In this document: positions 30,614 to 40,695 of the stretch, in pieces
How positions within the stretch are numbered: the stretch's first letter is position 1
Layout of the letters: every line of letters starts with the position of its first letter
Origin: Thiomicrorhabdus indica
GTDB taxonomy: Bacteria > Pseudomonadota > Gammaproteobacteria > Thiomicrospirales > Thiomicrospiraceae
Reading direction: 5' to 3'
DNA length: 64,000 nucleotides
Assembly: GCF_004293625.1 (NCBI RefSeq)
Contig: NZ_CP033040.1
Location: 62,001 to 126,000 of the forward strand
Translations under genes and position numbers: made by a program
The notes under the pieces: model-generated
Databases searched by the model: none
Seen by the model: only the letters and a program-made list of their open reading frames with translations
Told to the model about the DNA's origin: nothing

Positions 30614-32452
30614 TTATTCTGCTTTTGTACCGTAGAAGTTCCCTTCAGTATCTGTAAAGTTTTGCGTAGAGTATTCAGAGTAAGGCAGTTTACTCACTGT
30701 ACCTTGTTCCTTGGCATAGTCAGAGAAGCTTTGCGCATAGTCTAAGAAAGTGTCGATGTATTTGTCGCCAGTAATCTCAGCAAAGGTTGCGTAGCCATCT
30801 TTACCGCCAGCAATATAGTCATTTGTTAAAACGATATAAGTGGCTGATTCATTAAAGGTTACCCAAGTATCTGAGCCACGTGCTTTATATTCTAGATTGG
30901 ATAAACGATTTCCAACCGTTTGAGTCAAATCCATATCCCAGCGAAGACCTGCGGCATAAGGATAAGCACCGGTAGAAGGTTCTACTGTTTTAACCGCATT
31001 TTCAGTGGCTTCTTCAAGCACTTGCTTGATTTGAGCACCTGTCATTTCCAATTCAACCAATGTATTAGAAAATGGCAACAGGGTGTAGGCCGTATCGGTT
31101 GTAATATCACCGGCCGGTACATCGACGCGCACACCACCGGCATTTTGAATGGCAATATCCGATCTTGGATCCATTTCATAGAACGCTTGTGCAACGAGTT
31201 GTTGAATATCTCCACCGTGTGGCTTTGTGTCATCTGCGGTACAAATATTTGAACGACCTTGGCCAGGAATTCGTTCCAAACACAAGTCACCAGACGCTTC
31301 TGCAATTTTTTCAAGCTTTAATACTTCTACGTCAGCTGCATAAACATTTAATGTGGTTTGAGCTTCAGAGTTGGCCGTCGTAACACGAAGATTGGTTTCA
31401 TTTGCTAGCAATGCATTGACTTCAGAACTTTCAGACTCTACCAATAGGTGTGGTGTTCCTGAACAGTTTTCGACTTGACCATCCGCATTAAAAGATACAT
31501 TTAATTCACCGACGACTTGTGCATATTGCCAAGCTTGAACCACACAAACAGTATTGCCTGATTTATCAGTGACTTTGGTTGGGTAATCGCCTTGTGAATT
31601 TAAACCATACTGATCAAAATCACCTAGCAAACTGTGAGAATCCCCACCCACAATCACATCCACTCCATCAAGGTTGGAAGCCAGTGTTAAATCATTTGCG
31701 TATTGATAATGGGTTAATAGGATGATTTTGTTAATGCCATCGGCTTCTAATTCATCAATGTATTTTTGTGCCGTTTCCAACTCATCCAAAAACTGGGTCG
31801 AATCGAGAGGGCTAGAAGAGTTTTGAGTTTTAGATTTAATATCAATCCCAATAATTCCGACCTTTTCATCATTAAATTCTTTAATCGTATAAGGAGAAAG
31901 CATATTTTTTCCACCGGCCGGGTAAAGAGGGGTGCCTTCGGTAGGAACAACGTTGGCAGCCAACACTGGTGTCGTCGGACATTTTGCATTTTCAGCAGGG
32001 TTTAGGAAGTCTAGGAAAGTTTTCAGACCTGAATCCGAGCTATCAAATTCATGGTTTCCAAGCGCAAAGGCATCAAAACAGACTTCGTTCATCATTGCGG
32101 CATCGGCTTCACCTTGGAAAAGCGTGTAGTAAAGCGTTCCAGTCATGGCATCACCGGCATGCAGTTTTAAAACATTGCCAGAAGCGGTTTGCCCTTCAAG
32201 TGTTTTGAAAGCTTCAACCACACGTGGGAAACCACCGCTTGCCACTTCGTATTCATCTGCTCCAAGAGTGATATCCATAGAATCTTCTTCGAGATGAGAG
32301 TGATGGTCATTGATATGCAAAATGGTCATTTCAAGAGCTTGAGGTTCTGAATCAGAATCGCTGTTACAAGCCGTTAAGGCAAACGACGCTGTCACAATAG
32401 ATGCACCAATAAATGCGGTTTTTAGGGCGTGATTAAGTTTAGATAATTTCAT
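30614..32452 (-). CDS. 5'-nucleotidase/metallophosphatase lipoprotein (UshA-like)
   Basis: 612-residue secreted phosphoesterase. The N-terminus is a lipoprotein signal with L-T-A-C (Cys29) and a short acidic linker. The metallophosphatase domain (about 40-310) has H-I-N-D-H-H-S-H, G-N-H-E-F-D and G-G-D-S-H-S metal motifs; the C-terminal 5'-nucleotidase domain (about 360-570) has the I-Q-N-A-G-G-V-R and N-D-Y-I-A-G-G-K-D-G-Y substrate-pocket motifs. It probably dephosphorylates nucleotides at the cell surface for phosphate or nucleoside uptake. A choice-of-anchor I lipoprotein gene lies 150 bp upstream in the same orientation, with its own terminator in between. Confidence 0.92.
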   Translation of the reverse strand: MKLSKLNHALKTAFIGASIVTASFALTACNSDSDSEPQALEMTILHINDHHSHLEEDSMDITLGADEYEVASGGFPRVVEAFKTLEGQTASGNVLKLHAGDAMTGTLYYTLFQGEADAAMMNEVCFDAFALGNHEFDSSDSGLKTFLDFLNPAENAKCPTTPVLAANVVPTEGTPLYPAGGKNMLSPYTIKEFNDEKVGIIGIDIKSKTQNSSSPLDSTQFLDELETAQKYIDELEADGINKIILLTHYQYANDLTLASNLDGVDVIVGGDSHSLLGDFDQYGLNSQGDYPTKVTDKSGNTVCVVQAWQYAQVVGELNVSFNADGQVENCSGTPHLLVESESSEVNALLANETNLRVTTANSEAQTTLNVYAADVEVLKLEKIAEASGDLCLERIPGQGRSNICTADDTKPHGGDIQQLVAQAFYEMDPRSDIAIQNAGGVRVDVPAGDITTDTAYTLLPFSNTLVELEMTGAQIKQVLEEATENAVKTVEPSTGAYPYAAGLRWDMDLTQTVGNRLSNLEYKARGSDTWVTFNESATYIVLTNDYIAGGKDGYATFAEITGDKYIDTFLDYAQSFSDYAKEQGTVSKLPYSEYSTQNFTDTEGNFYGTKAE

Positions 32453-32515
32453 AGTTTCCTCAGAAAAAAAGATATAAATGTCTATGAAATTAGACTCGAT
32501 TTTTTTGATGACTTT

Positions 32516-32533
32516 GTGACAGAAAAATCACAA
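32516..32533 (-). promoter_or_regulatory. Possible Pho box upstream of the 5'-nucleotidase gene
   Basis: On the minus strand TTGTGAT-TTTT-CTGTCAC resembles the PhoB tandem site (CTGTCAT, 4-base spacer, CTGTCAT) with 5/7 and 6/7 matches, about 65 bp before the start codon. Weak but consistent with a phosphate-scavenging gene. Confidence 0.35.
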
Positions 32534-32552
32534 ATTTATGAACGATTTAAAA

Positions 32553-32582
32553 AATAAAAAGCCCGCAGAGTGCGGGCTAAAA
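32553..32582 (-). terminator. Terminator of the choice-of-anchor I gene
   Basis: On the minus strand TTAGCCCGCACTCTGCGGGC is followed by TTTTTATTTT, 21 bp past the stop codon. The stem resembles that of the next terminator downstream (30560-30586). Confidence 0.85.
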
Positions 32583-32602
32583 AGTAAAGGTGTGTTTAAA
32601 GT

Positions 32603-34366
32603 TTAATCAACTTCAATTTCATTGATTTGATAGAAAGTGGTGGTACCACTGACTTCACTGGCAACAATCAATAATGGTTGTCCATTTGGGCTATTTTCAG
32701 CAGAAACAAATTTCATCCCTTCAGGTCCAAGATCACCTGCACCACCGGCTTCAAGTACATCATTGGTGACATCTGTCAGACGGTTCGAATTGTATTCAAT
32801 AAATGTTGCTTCAGAAGGCGTGGTGATGTCATAGACCATAATGCCACCCATACGCTCTAAACCGATAAACGCATAAGTTTTATCGCCGATTTGAGCGATT
32901 TCTAAGGCTTCTGGTTCTGGGCCTTTGTTATCTGAACGATCTTCAGCAGCATTCTCAGCATTGTCATTATTGAAATCGGTTCCGTACTTCTCAGCGGTAA
33001 TTTGCTCGAATGTATCACCGGAATCAAAAACCTGTTCACCCGTTTCAGCATTGAAAATAGAGAAAGAACGACCACCAAAACTTAGAATTTTATCGATGGT
33101 TCCGTCACCGTCTAAATCACCATGTTTTAATGTTAGGCTGTGGGAAAATTTCAAACGATTAACCGTGTCACTTAAATCACCGCCATCAAAGCGAGATAAG
33201 TTCAATTTTGCAGTGGTTGAAGCAGGTTCATAAACATCAGAATCCAGCGCGTCTTTTAAAGTGATTTCATCGATACATTGTTCGCCAGCATCTTCTTCCT
33301 TATTAAAGTAAAAGCCAGCCGCCTCACAACTTACCTGATCTAATGCTAGTAACCAGTCATCACGGCTATCGCCTTCATTGGCGGTTAGAACATAGTTCAC
33401 ACCATCTACTTGGTAAGTTGCGATGGAATCCGGCATTAACATTCCCAGTGCGTTTTCGGTTTTGATATTAACCATATCGTCTTTGTTATTACCATCCAGG
33501 CCATTGCCATCAATAGAGTGGTCTTTTAAACCTAAAGCAAAGATTTTATTAATGGTTTTGGTTGTCAAATCAACGTCTACAATCGCATTGTTTTCTTGTA
33601 AGGCGACAAACGCACGGGTACTGTCTTCAGAAATAGCGACATATTCAGGCTCTAAATCTTGGGCAGGTGTGGCATTGTAACCATTCAATAAAACACCTTC
33701 TGGCAACGAAATTCCTGCAAAGCCGAGAGAGGTGACATTCGTTGATAAAGTACTGCCGTCCCAATTAATATCAATAATGCTGATACTACCTTCTGGGTCA
33801 ATTGCGTAGGTATCTTCAGAAGGTTCACCCTCATTGGCAACGACTAATAATTCGCCATTTGGTGAGAAGGTCAACATATCCGGTAAAGCGCCTACTTCTA
33901 AGGCTGAAACAAAGCTCAAATCACTGACTTTGTAGAACATTACCCAACCATTATCGGTTTTAGTTTCTGCCTCGACTGCAACCGCCATCAAGCCATTTTT
34001 AACAGCTACTGAGTTTGCAGTGCCGACTAAATCGGTTGACCCAACAATTCCGTTATCTTGAAGTGTTTGCGCTAAGTTAATCGATAAGTTTTTAGTTGGG
34101 TTTGAAACATCTGATGAATTCAATACATCAATCTGTCCTGAGTTCGCGTTTACAACAAAGGTTTGTTTTGTATCAGCATCAAACGCTACGATTTCTGCTG
34201 CGGATTCATCAAACACACCTGAAGCGTATGTGCCCATTTGTTGCATTGAAATAGTGGTTTCTACAGCAGGTTCTGTAGTTGTCTCGTTGTCATCATTGTT
34301 ACAACCTGATGAAAGAATTAGGCCTGAAAAAAGTGAAGCCCATAAAAGGTTTTTTTGAAAAGACAT
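32603..34366 (-). CDS. Choice-of-anchor I family secreted lipoprotein
   Basis: 587-residue surface protein with a lipobox S-S-G-C (Cys22) followed by an acidic N-N-D-D-N-E linker. The rest is a beta-propeller-like body with repeats such as F-V-V-N-A-N-S-G-Q-I-D-V-L, L-V-V-A-N-E-G-E-P-S-E, Y-V-A-I-S-E-D and A-Y-I-G-L-E-R. An L-D-G-D-G-T-I-D-K segment may bind calcium. The family is often next to 5'-nucleotidase or alkaline-phosphatase genes, as here; a role in phosphate-ester hydrolysis or binding is inference. Confidence 0.82.
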   Translation of the reverse strand: MSFQKNLLWASLFSGLILSSGCNNDDNETTTEPAVETTISMQQMGTYASGVFDESAAEIVAFDADTKQTFVVNANSGQIDVLNSSDVSNPTKNLSINLAQTLQDNGIVGSTDLVGTANSVAVKNGLMAVAVEAETKTDNGWVMFYKVSDLSFVSALEVGALPDMLTFSPNGELLVVANEGEPSEDTYAIDPEGSISIIDINWDGSTLSTNVTSLGFAGISLPEGVLLNGYNATPAQDLEPEYVAISEDSTRAFVALQENNAIVDVDLTTKTINKIFALGLKDHSIDGNGLDGNNKDDMVNIKTENALGMLMPDSIATYQVDGVNYVLTANEGDSRDDWLLALDQVSCEAAGFYFNKEEDAGEQCIDEITLKDALDSDVYEPASTTAKLNLSRFDGGDLSDTVNRLKFSHSLTLKHGDLDGDGTIDKILSFGGRSFSIFNAETGEQVFDSGDTFEQITAEKYGTDFNNDNAENAAEDRSDNKGPEPEALEIAQIGDKTYAFIGLERMGGIMVYDITTPSEATFIEYNSNRLTDVTNDVLEAGGAGDLGPEGMKFVSAENSPNGQPLLIVASEVSGTTTFYQINEIEVD

Positions 34367-34640
34367 GGTTCAACTCCTATAAATTAGCGAGGGAAGTAAA
34401 CCAAAAAATAATTAAGCGTTTGTGAACCTAAAATGTTCTTTAGATGACATTAAATTTAATACCGGCCGGTAGAAACTTTTGTTGTATGAACTTGATTTGC
34501 CTTTTCTTTTTCTTATTTATTTCTGTGATTTAACCCTAATTTTATTCAGGCAGGATTTGAGAGTGCTATTATCAATTTTCGTTCAATATTGGTTTTTTCT
34601 GGTATCGGTTATGGGTTGTTTTAGGGAAAACTGGGAAAAA

Positions 34641-37120
34641 ATGTTTAAAAGTTCGCTAAGAATTTTGATTCTCAGTTTGCTGGCTTTTAACAATACCGCT
34701 TTAGCTTCTGATAATTTGCAGAGCCTCCCTGTAGATTGGTCAAAAATTGACTTGCCTGCTCTGTTAATTGAACCGGATTCTGGAGTCATTTTGGATGCTA
34801 ATAGTGCAGCAAAGCGTTTCTATGGTTATCCAGAATTAACCAGTAAAACCATTCAAGAAATCAATACCTTTACATCCAAGCAAGTTGCCGAGGAGCGCCA
34901 AAAAGCATTAGAGGAAGGTCGAAATTATTTTATTTTTCGTCATAAACTTGCCAGTGGTGAAATAAAAAAAGTGGAGGTTTTTGTCTCCTCGATTCGTTAT
35001 CAAGGTCGCAAACGTTTACTGTCACTGATTGTTCCTATTGATAAATTAGAATTGTCTGAAGGGGCTTCCCAACACTATCAAACCATACTTGAAAAAAGCT
35101 TAGATGAACAAGCCCAAGCCATCTATCAAAACCGACAGATAAAGTTTTGGTTAATGGGAGTGGCTTTGTCAATTTTGGCTTTTTTGACACTTTATCTTTA
35201 TCGAACCCTCCTAAAAACCAAACATTTACAAAAACATTTAGTTCAAACTCAATCGCAGCTTAAAGCAACTTTAAATGCATTACCGGATTTGTTATTTGAA
35301 TTGGATGAACAAGGTGTTTTTCTTGATTTTCATGCCTCAAATCGTGATCAACTTTATTTACCTCCAAAAAGTTTTTTGGGAAAGCATATCAAAGAATGTC
35401 TGCCACCGAAAATTGCTGAATTGACTCAACAGAATATCGATTCAATGAGACAAACTGGGCAAATTAAGCATAAGCAATATCAAATAGAGATTAATGGAAA
35501 TACAGAATATTTTGAACTATCGGCCTCGATAAAACAGAATCCAGCAGGAGAAAACACATTTATTTTTGTCTCAAGAAATAATACCGATCGAATTCGAGCT
35601 GAAGCCAAGCTGGCTCGCAATGAACAGAATTTACGTTTTATTTCTGAAAATATTTCCGAAGTGCTTTGGTTACGAGATTTTGAATCTGGAAAAATTGAGT
35701 ATGTCAGTTCTGTTTATGAAACTCTATGGGGACAGAGTCGAGAAAGTTTGTATGAAGACAACAGCCGTTTTTTAGATTCCATTCATGAAGAAGATAGACA
35801 AGGGGTTATTGATTCTTATAAGAATTTGTCAATTAATAACAGCTTAGAAAACATCTATCGAATTCTCTCTTCAGACAACCAAGTTCATTGGATAAATGCC
35901 AGAATGAGGGTAATTGCTAACCCGACAACAGGCAAACTATTGGAAGTTGGTCGTGCAACCGATATTACTGATTTAAAACACAAAGAATCTGAATTAGAGT
36001 TGGCAGCCAGTGTATTTCAATCGGCTCGGGAAGCGATTGTAATTACACTGCCAGATAGTACGATTATCGAGGTTAACCACGCGTTTACTGAGATAACTGG
36101 TTATAGCCGAGAAGAAGCTTTAGGCCAAAAAACGAATTTTTTAAAATCGAATAAGCATTCAAAAGGGTTTTACAAGAACCTTTGGAAATCCTTATTACAA
36201 AATGGATATTGGACAGGGGAAATTTGGAATATTAAAAAAAGTGGCGATTATTATCCTCAATTAACCACGATTAGTACGGTGTTTGATGAAAATGATCCAA
36301 GCCAACCATTGCATTTTGTGGTGTTGTTTTCTGATATTTCTGAACAAAAACAGCATCAACAGCAGTTAGAAAATTTAGCGAATTTTGATGATTTGACAGG
36401 TTTGCCTAATCGACGTTTGTTGAGCGATCACCTTCACCGAGCAATTATTGGCTCAGAAAGATCGAACGATTTAATTGCCATTGCGTTCATCGATTTAGAC
36501 GGATTTAAGGCTTTTAATGATCAATTTGGTCATGATCGGGGTGACGATTTGTTGATCCAAATTTCAGCAAAAATGTCCAATATTTTAAGAAAAACCGATA
36601 CCTTATCGCGTATTGGTGGCGATGAGTTCGTCGTAATCTTTGAGGAAATTGCCGATAAATTGGAATTGATTCCATTATTGGAACGTTTATTAGCATCGAT
36701 TCGCGAAATAAATATTGAATTTGTGCACAAAGTTCAGATTTCAGCCAGCATTGGTGTGACTTTATATCCTGATGATAAGGTGGATGCAGAGCAGTTAATT
36801 CGACATGCAGATCAGGCGATGTATCAAGCAAAACGCCAAGGAAAAGATCAGTATGCATTCTTTGATATTGAGAAAGAGTTAGCGATTCAAAGTAATCAAG
36901 ATTGGTTGAATGCCATAAAATCAGCCTTGGGGAATAATGAATTTGTTTTGCACTATCAGCCCCAAGTTAATATGAAAACGGGTGCAATCCAAGGGGTTGA
37001 AGCATTAATTCGCTGGCAACACCCTCAAGAAGGTTTGCGATACCCGAATGACTTTTTGCCTATTTTGTCTGGGTGGCCAATCGAGATTGACATTGATTTT
37101 TGGGTGATTCGCCAAGTGCA
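34641..37120 (+). pseudogene. PAS-GGDEF-EAL gene, 5' part, interrupted by an IS21-family element
   Basis: The 5' segment of a c-di-GMP gene cut by the IS at 37121. ATG at 34641 starts a signal-like helix (L-R-I-L-I-L-S-L-L-A-F); an upstream TTG frame from 34479 is not needed. Order: N-terminal PAS-like domain, a membrane helix (F-W-L-M-G-V-A-L-S-I-L-A-F), three more PAS domains (the last with S-A-R-E-A-I-V-I-T), a GGDEF domain with R-I-G-G-D-E-F and an intact I-site R-K-T-D, and the start of an EAL domain (G-V-E-A-L-I-R-W-Q-H-P). The frame reads into the IS and stops at 37160. Removing the IS and one TGCA copy restores a 1014-residue open frame with the part at 39742. The truncated product may still have cyclase activity. 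Confidence 0.9.
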
Positions 37121-37209
37121 TATTCCGGCGGACTTGAACGGTGATTCCGGTTTTATTTGAACACCTGATTTCAACGCATCGTTGGCTGTGGCTTTTTTAC
37201 CCTAAGTGT

Positions 37210-37950
37210 TCAAGTGGCGTCAATCTTTGATTGCATTTTTCGCATCGATTCGCCCTTGAGTTTGATGCGATGCGCGTTGTGCATCAGTCGATCTAAAATC
37301 GCATCAGCAAGCGTGTTGTCACCAATCGATTGATACCACTCCTCTGTCGGTAACTGGCTAATTAGAATCGTGGAACTGACGCCATGGCGGTCATCCATGA
37401 TTTCCATCAGGTCATTGCGTTGCGAGGCTTTGAGTGGTTCTAATCCCCAATCATCGAGAATGAGTAACGGTAATTTGGCAAGACGTTTAAGTGCGGTTTG
37501 ATAAGTCCCATCCGCTTTGGATTGAGTGAGTTCTAACAGTAAGCGACTGATGCGGTAATACTTGACGCCATAGCCTTGCAGACAAGCCGTGTGACCCAGT
37601 GCACACGCAAGATAAGTTTTTCCTGAACCACAAGGGCCGGTGAGCAGCACATTCTGATGACGTTTGAGCCACTCGCCTTGAAGTAGGTCACGCATTACAC
37701 TGGCGGTGAGCCCTCTTGGGTGTTGGTAGTCAATGCCTTGAGCGGTGGCCAGCAGTTTGAACTTGGCTTGAGCGATCAGTCGTTGCTGTTTGCGATGGTC
37801 TCGGTCCTGTTGCTCACTTTGCATCAGATGCAAGAGTCGCTCACTAAAACTCAAGTCATCATAATGGCTCGGTTGATCCAGTTGATGTTGCAGAGCTTGA
37901 CGTAGGCCATACAGTTTTAAGGCATCGATTTGGTTGAATAAGGTTTGCAT
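37210..37950 (-). CDS. istB: IS21-family helper ATPase IstB
   Basis: 246-residue AAA+ ATPase that regulates target choice and activates the IstA transposase. The Walker A is L-L-T-G-P-C-G-S-G-K-T, the Walker B L-L-I-L-D-D-W-G-L, and the C-terminal helices carry the usual I-L-D-R-L-M-H-N-A-H-R-I. It starts 14 bp after istA, as expected for translational coupling. Confidence 0.95.
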   Translation of the reverse strand: MQTLFNQIDALKLYGLRQALQHQLDQPSHYDDLSFSERLLHLMQSEQQDRDHRKQQRLIAQAKFKLLATAQGIDYQHPRGLTASVMRDLLQGEWLKRHQNVLLTGPCGSGKTYLACALGHTACLQGYGVKYYRISRLLLELTQSKADGTYQTALKRLAKLPLLILDDWGLEPLKASQRNDLMEIMDDRHGVSSTILISQLPTEEWYQSIGDNTLADAILDRLMHNAHRIKLKGESMRKMQSKIDAT

Positions 37951-37964
37951 AAAGGGTCTCCGAA

Positions 37965-39491
37965 TTAGTGGAAGCTGTGCGGGCCACGGATGTTTTCATG
38001 GGACTGGGGCAGTGTCGTCGAGGTGTTTGCCTTGTTCGTCTCAATGGGTAGCTGATCTAGATTGCTGACCAGGATATTTTTGAGTTGTTGTAATCGGTAC
38101 AGCTTGTAGTGATTGGCGCGCTGACAGGCCCGATTTAATCGCTCAGCGGGATACTGACGAGTGAGGCCCAATGCGCCTAAGCAGACGCGATAAGCCTGTT
38201 CTGGATGGTCTTTAGTCATGAGCTGCGTACTCACCCAAGTCAACACCTCAGGACCGATGGCTTTGGCTTGGTTTTTTAAGCTTCCGGGAGAGACTTTGTG
38301 CTGAGCCAAGTGTGCTTTGGGCATGTGCTGAGAATCGGTGGTAAAGCCATAGGTATAACCTCTAAGGTGTGTGGCCACACAGCGATTATGGAAGAACAGT
38401 TGAATCTGTTTGCTCGTAGCATGTAGTTCAATGGTTTCGCCCACCAATTCATGCGGTACCGAGTAGAGCCGCTGGTCGAACTCAACGTGATAATCAATAT
38501 TCACCTTAACGCGTTTAATGTGGGTGTATTCATAAGCGTTGCTTGGAAGAGGCAACAATGCCGGCCGGTCAATGTTTTCGAACCATTCAAGACGATTGCC
38601 TTCAAGGCGTTTAAAGGGTTTTGTATTCACCTCTGTTAACAAGGCTTGAATGCACTGGTTGAGCTCACCCAGAGAGAAAAACGTCTGGTGACGCAGACGC
38701 GCTAAAATCCAGCGCTCAATGATCTGCACACCCACCTCTACCTTGGCTTTATCTTTCGGTTTACGAGGACGAGTGGGCAGAATCACCGTGCCATAGTGCT
38801 GGGCAAGCTGTTGGTAACTGGGATTGACCTCTGGGTCGTATTTACAGGCTTTGGAGACGCCGCTTTTGAGATTATCGGGCACAATCGTTTGCGGTACACC
38901 GCCTAAAAACCCAAAGGTTCGAACATGACTCTCTAGCCAGTCTTGAAGCCCTTGTGACCAGGTGGCTTCAGCATAGTAATAGTTACTGGCACCCATCGCC
39001 GCCACAAAGATTTGAGCGTGTCGCACTTCCCCGGTTAAGCCATCGACAATCGGCATGGTTTTACCAGCATAGTCGACGAATAAGACCTCTCCGGCTTTAT
39101 GGTGCTGGCGCATGGAGCGTTGTTGTTTTTTAAGCCAGTTGAGATAACGGTCGCAATACTGAGAGTAGCTATAACAACGGTTAGGGTATTGTTGACAGTA
39201 CTCCTCCCAGAGCAGTTGCTTGGTGACGCCCTTATGGGTGAGTTGCTTTTTCACCTCAGCCCACTTAGGCACTTGGAAACGGGTAGAGGCTCGCGTATCG
39301 GCAGTGGGATAAAACTGCTGTGCGAGTTGGGCATCATCGAATGAATCAAGTGGCCAAGACAAATCGAGTTCTTTGGCACGTTTTAAAAGCGATTGCACCG
39401 AACCGACACTGATTTTCGTGCTGCGGTGAATCTGACGAATGCTTAAACCTGCGTAAAAATGCAGGCGTAAAACTTCACGAATGTTACGCAT
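37965..39491 (-). CDS. istA: IS21-family transposase IstA
   Basis: 508-residue DDE transposase. The open frame extends to 39593, but ATG at 39491 has an AAAAGGA ribosome site and starts the family-typical M-R-N-I-R-E-V-L-R helix-turn-helix. The catalytic triad is visible: F-V-D-Y-A-G-K, V-P-D-N-L-K-S and K-V-E-V-G-V-Q. A GCCGGCCGGT variant of the window-wide palindrome occurs inside the gene at 38560-38569. Confidence 0.94.
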   Translation of the reverse strand: MRNIREVLRLHFYAGLSIRQIHRSTKISVGSVQSLLKRAKELDLSWPLDSFDDAQLAQQFYPTADTRASTRFQVPKWAEVKKQLTHKGVTKQLLWEEYCQQYPNRCYSYSQYCDRYLNWLKKQQRSMRQHHKAGEVLFVDYAGKTMPIVDGLTGEVRHAQIFVAAMGASNYYYAEATWSQGLQDWLESHVRTFGFLGGVPQTIVPDNLKSGVSKACKYDPEVNPSYQQLAQHYGTVILPTRPRKPKDKAKVEVGVQIIERWILARLRHQTFFSLGELNQCIQALLTEVNTKPFKRLEGNRLEWFENIDRPALLPLPSNAYEYTHIKRVKVNIDYHVEFDQRLYSVPHELVGETIELHATSKQIQLFFHNRCVATHLRGYTYGFTTDSQHMPKAHLAQHKVSPGSLKNQAKAIGPEVLTWVSTQLMTKDHPEQAYRVCLGALGLTRQYPAERLNRACQRANHYKLYRLQQLKNILVSNLDQLPIETNKANTSTTLPQSHENIRGPHSFH

Positions 39492-39584
39492 TGTAATCCT
39501 TTTCAAAACCGAACCTCTTCTTGCCAACGAAAAAGAGGGATTCGATACGAAATAGTGAAATAAATCAATGCGTTGAAAGGATTC

Positions 39585-39737
39585 TGGAAACACTTGAACA
39601 CCGATTCCGGGGATTTGAACAGTGATTCCGGAAAATCGGCCAAAACTGTACTAAATAAAACCGGAATGAGTGTTCAAGTAAAACCAGAATAGGTGTTCAA
39701 ATGTTTCCGGAATGGGTGTTCAAGTCAGGCCGGAATA
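39585..39737. repeat. Multiple IstA-type terminal repeats at the istA end of the IS21 element
   Basis: Three tandem units of 23 bp, each CCGGAAT-(2-3 bp)-GTGTTCAA plus a variable tail, run from 39661 to 39729 and end in CCGGAATA. Two more units in opposite orientation (TTGAACA-(2-3 bp)-GATTCCGG) lie at about 39591-39610 and 39615-39631, upstream of istA. Fewer copies are at the istB end (37121-37170). These are probably transposase binding sites, and they flank the likely istA promoter. Confidence 0.8.
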
Positions 39738-39741
39738 TGCA

Positions 39742-40306
39742 CCAAGCGTTAATTCAACTCAATAATTGGCAAGGAACAGATATACAGGACTTTACCATTA
39801 GCATTAATGTGAGTGGTCAACTGTTGTTAACGGAGTCATTTATAGAAGATTTGCTGGCGATTCTTAAGGATTACCCAGAACACCTGTATCAACATTTAGA
39901 AATTGAGGTTTTGGAAAGTCAGGCGCTTGCTGATTTAAAACAAGTGTCTCAGGTGATTAACTCATGTCAGGAAATGGGAATCAAATTCGCCTTGGATGAT
40001 TTTGGGACGGGTTATTCGTCTTTGACGTATTTACGTTATTTGCCTGCGAATTTAGTCAAAATTGATCAGTCATTTGTTCGTGACATGTTAACCGATAACG
40101 AAGATCGAGCGATTGTTGACGGCATTATTGGTTTGGCTGCAGCCTTTAACCGTAAAGTGATTGCAGAAGGGGTAGAAACTCGAGAAATTGGACAATATCT
40201 AATCGAAAATGGCTGTGAACTCGGTCAAGGATATGGCATTGCAAAACCAATGCCGATTAACCAAGTGGACGACTGGGTTGAGAGTTGGAAGTCATCCACT
40301 TGGTAA
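39742..40306 (+). pseudogene. PAS-GGDEF-EAL gene, 3' part after the IS21 insertion
   Basis: Continues the EAL domain of the gene broken at 37120, starting at H-Q-A-L-I-Q-L-N-N-W. The catalytic loop D-D-F-G-T-G-Y-S-S, K-I-D-Q-S-F-V and A-E-G-V-E are intact, so there is no sign of decay beyond the insertion. A short frame from inside the IS (39701) could translate this part alone, but it would lack the E-A-L signature region. Confidence 0.9.
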
Positions 40307-40439
40307 TTTTTTTAGAAAATTTAAGTTATAAAATTACTCAAAAAATTATTTAAAAAAATGGGTAAGTAAATTCTATGATTGTTTCAGGTTTTAAATAAGC
40401 CAGCGACAAATGCCTTTTTCCCCCTTCGAAGTGAGTTTT

Positions 40440-40599
40440 AGTCCAGCTTAGCGAAAGACTCTGCGAGCGATGAGACTGTTTGAGCAAACTTTGTTTGCGA
40501 GTTTCGAAATCGCCAGAGGATAAGCGTTAGCTGGACTTAACGAGCGGAGTGGGGCTGTTTTCTTTGGTTCATTTCTTTTGCCAGGGCAAAGAAATGAAC
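40440..40599. repeat. Structured noncoding element with nested inverted repeats
   Basis: This lies in a 389-bp gap with no gene. AGTCCAGCT (40440-40448) is mirrored by AGCTGGACT (40529-40537). GCAAAC-TTT-GTTTGC lies between them. Next to this is a long hairpin, GTTCATTTCTTTTGCC against GGCAAAGAAATGAAC (40567-40599), with one bulged T and a 2-base loop. The pattern looks like a dispersed gammaproteobacterial repeat or a structured RNA, not a random gap. Confidence 0.6.
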
Positions 40600-40695
40600 G
40601 GAAAAAATATTGGGCAAAAATCTGATTATTATTGATTTTTAGGGTGAGACCAAAATCACATAACAATCACAAAATTTACATAGCCAAAAAAATAT

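Larger units (their letters stand above)
37121..39737 (-). mobile_element. IS21-family insertion sequence (2617 bp, TSD TGCA)
   Basis: Both ends begin TATTCCGG reading inward, and TGCA is duplicated at 37117-37120 and 39738-39741. Excision of the element and one TGCA rejoins the flanking gene in frame (C-A-A, G-T-G, C-A-C, C-A-A). The element carries istA and istB on the minus strand, 14 bp apart, with multiple 23-bp repeats at its istA end. The ends and genes look intact, so it may be active. Confidence 0.93.
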
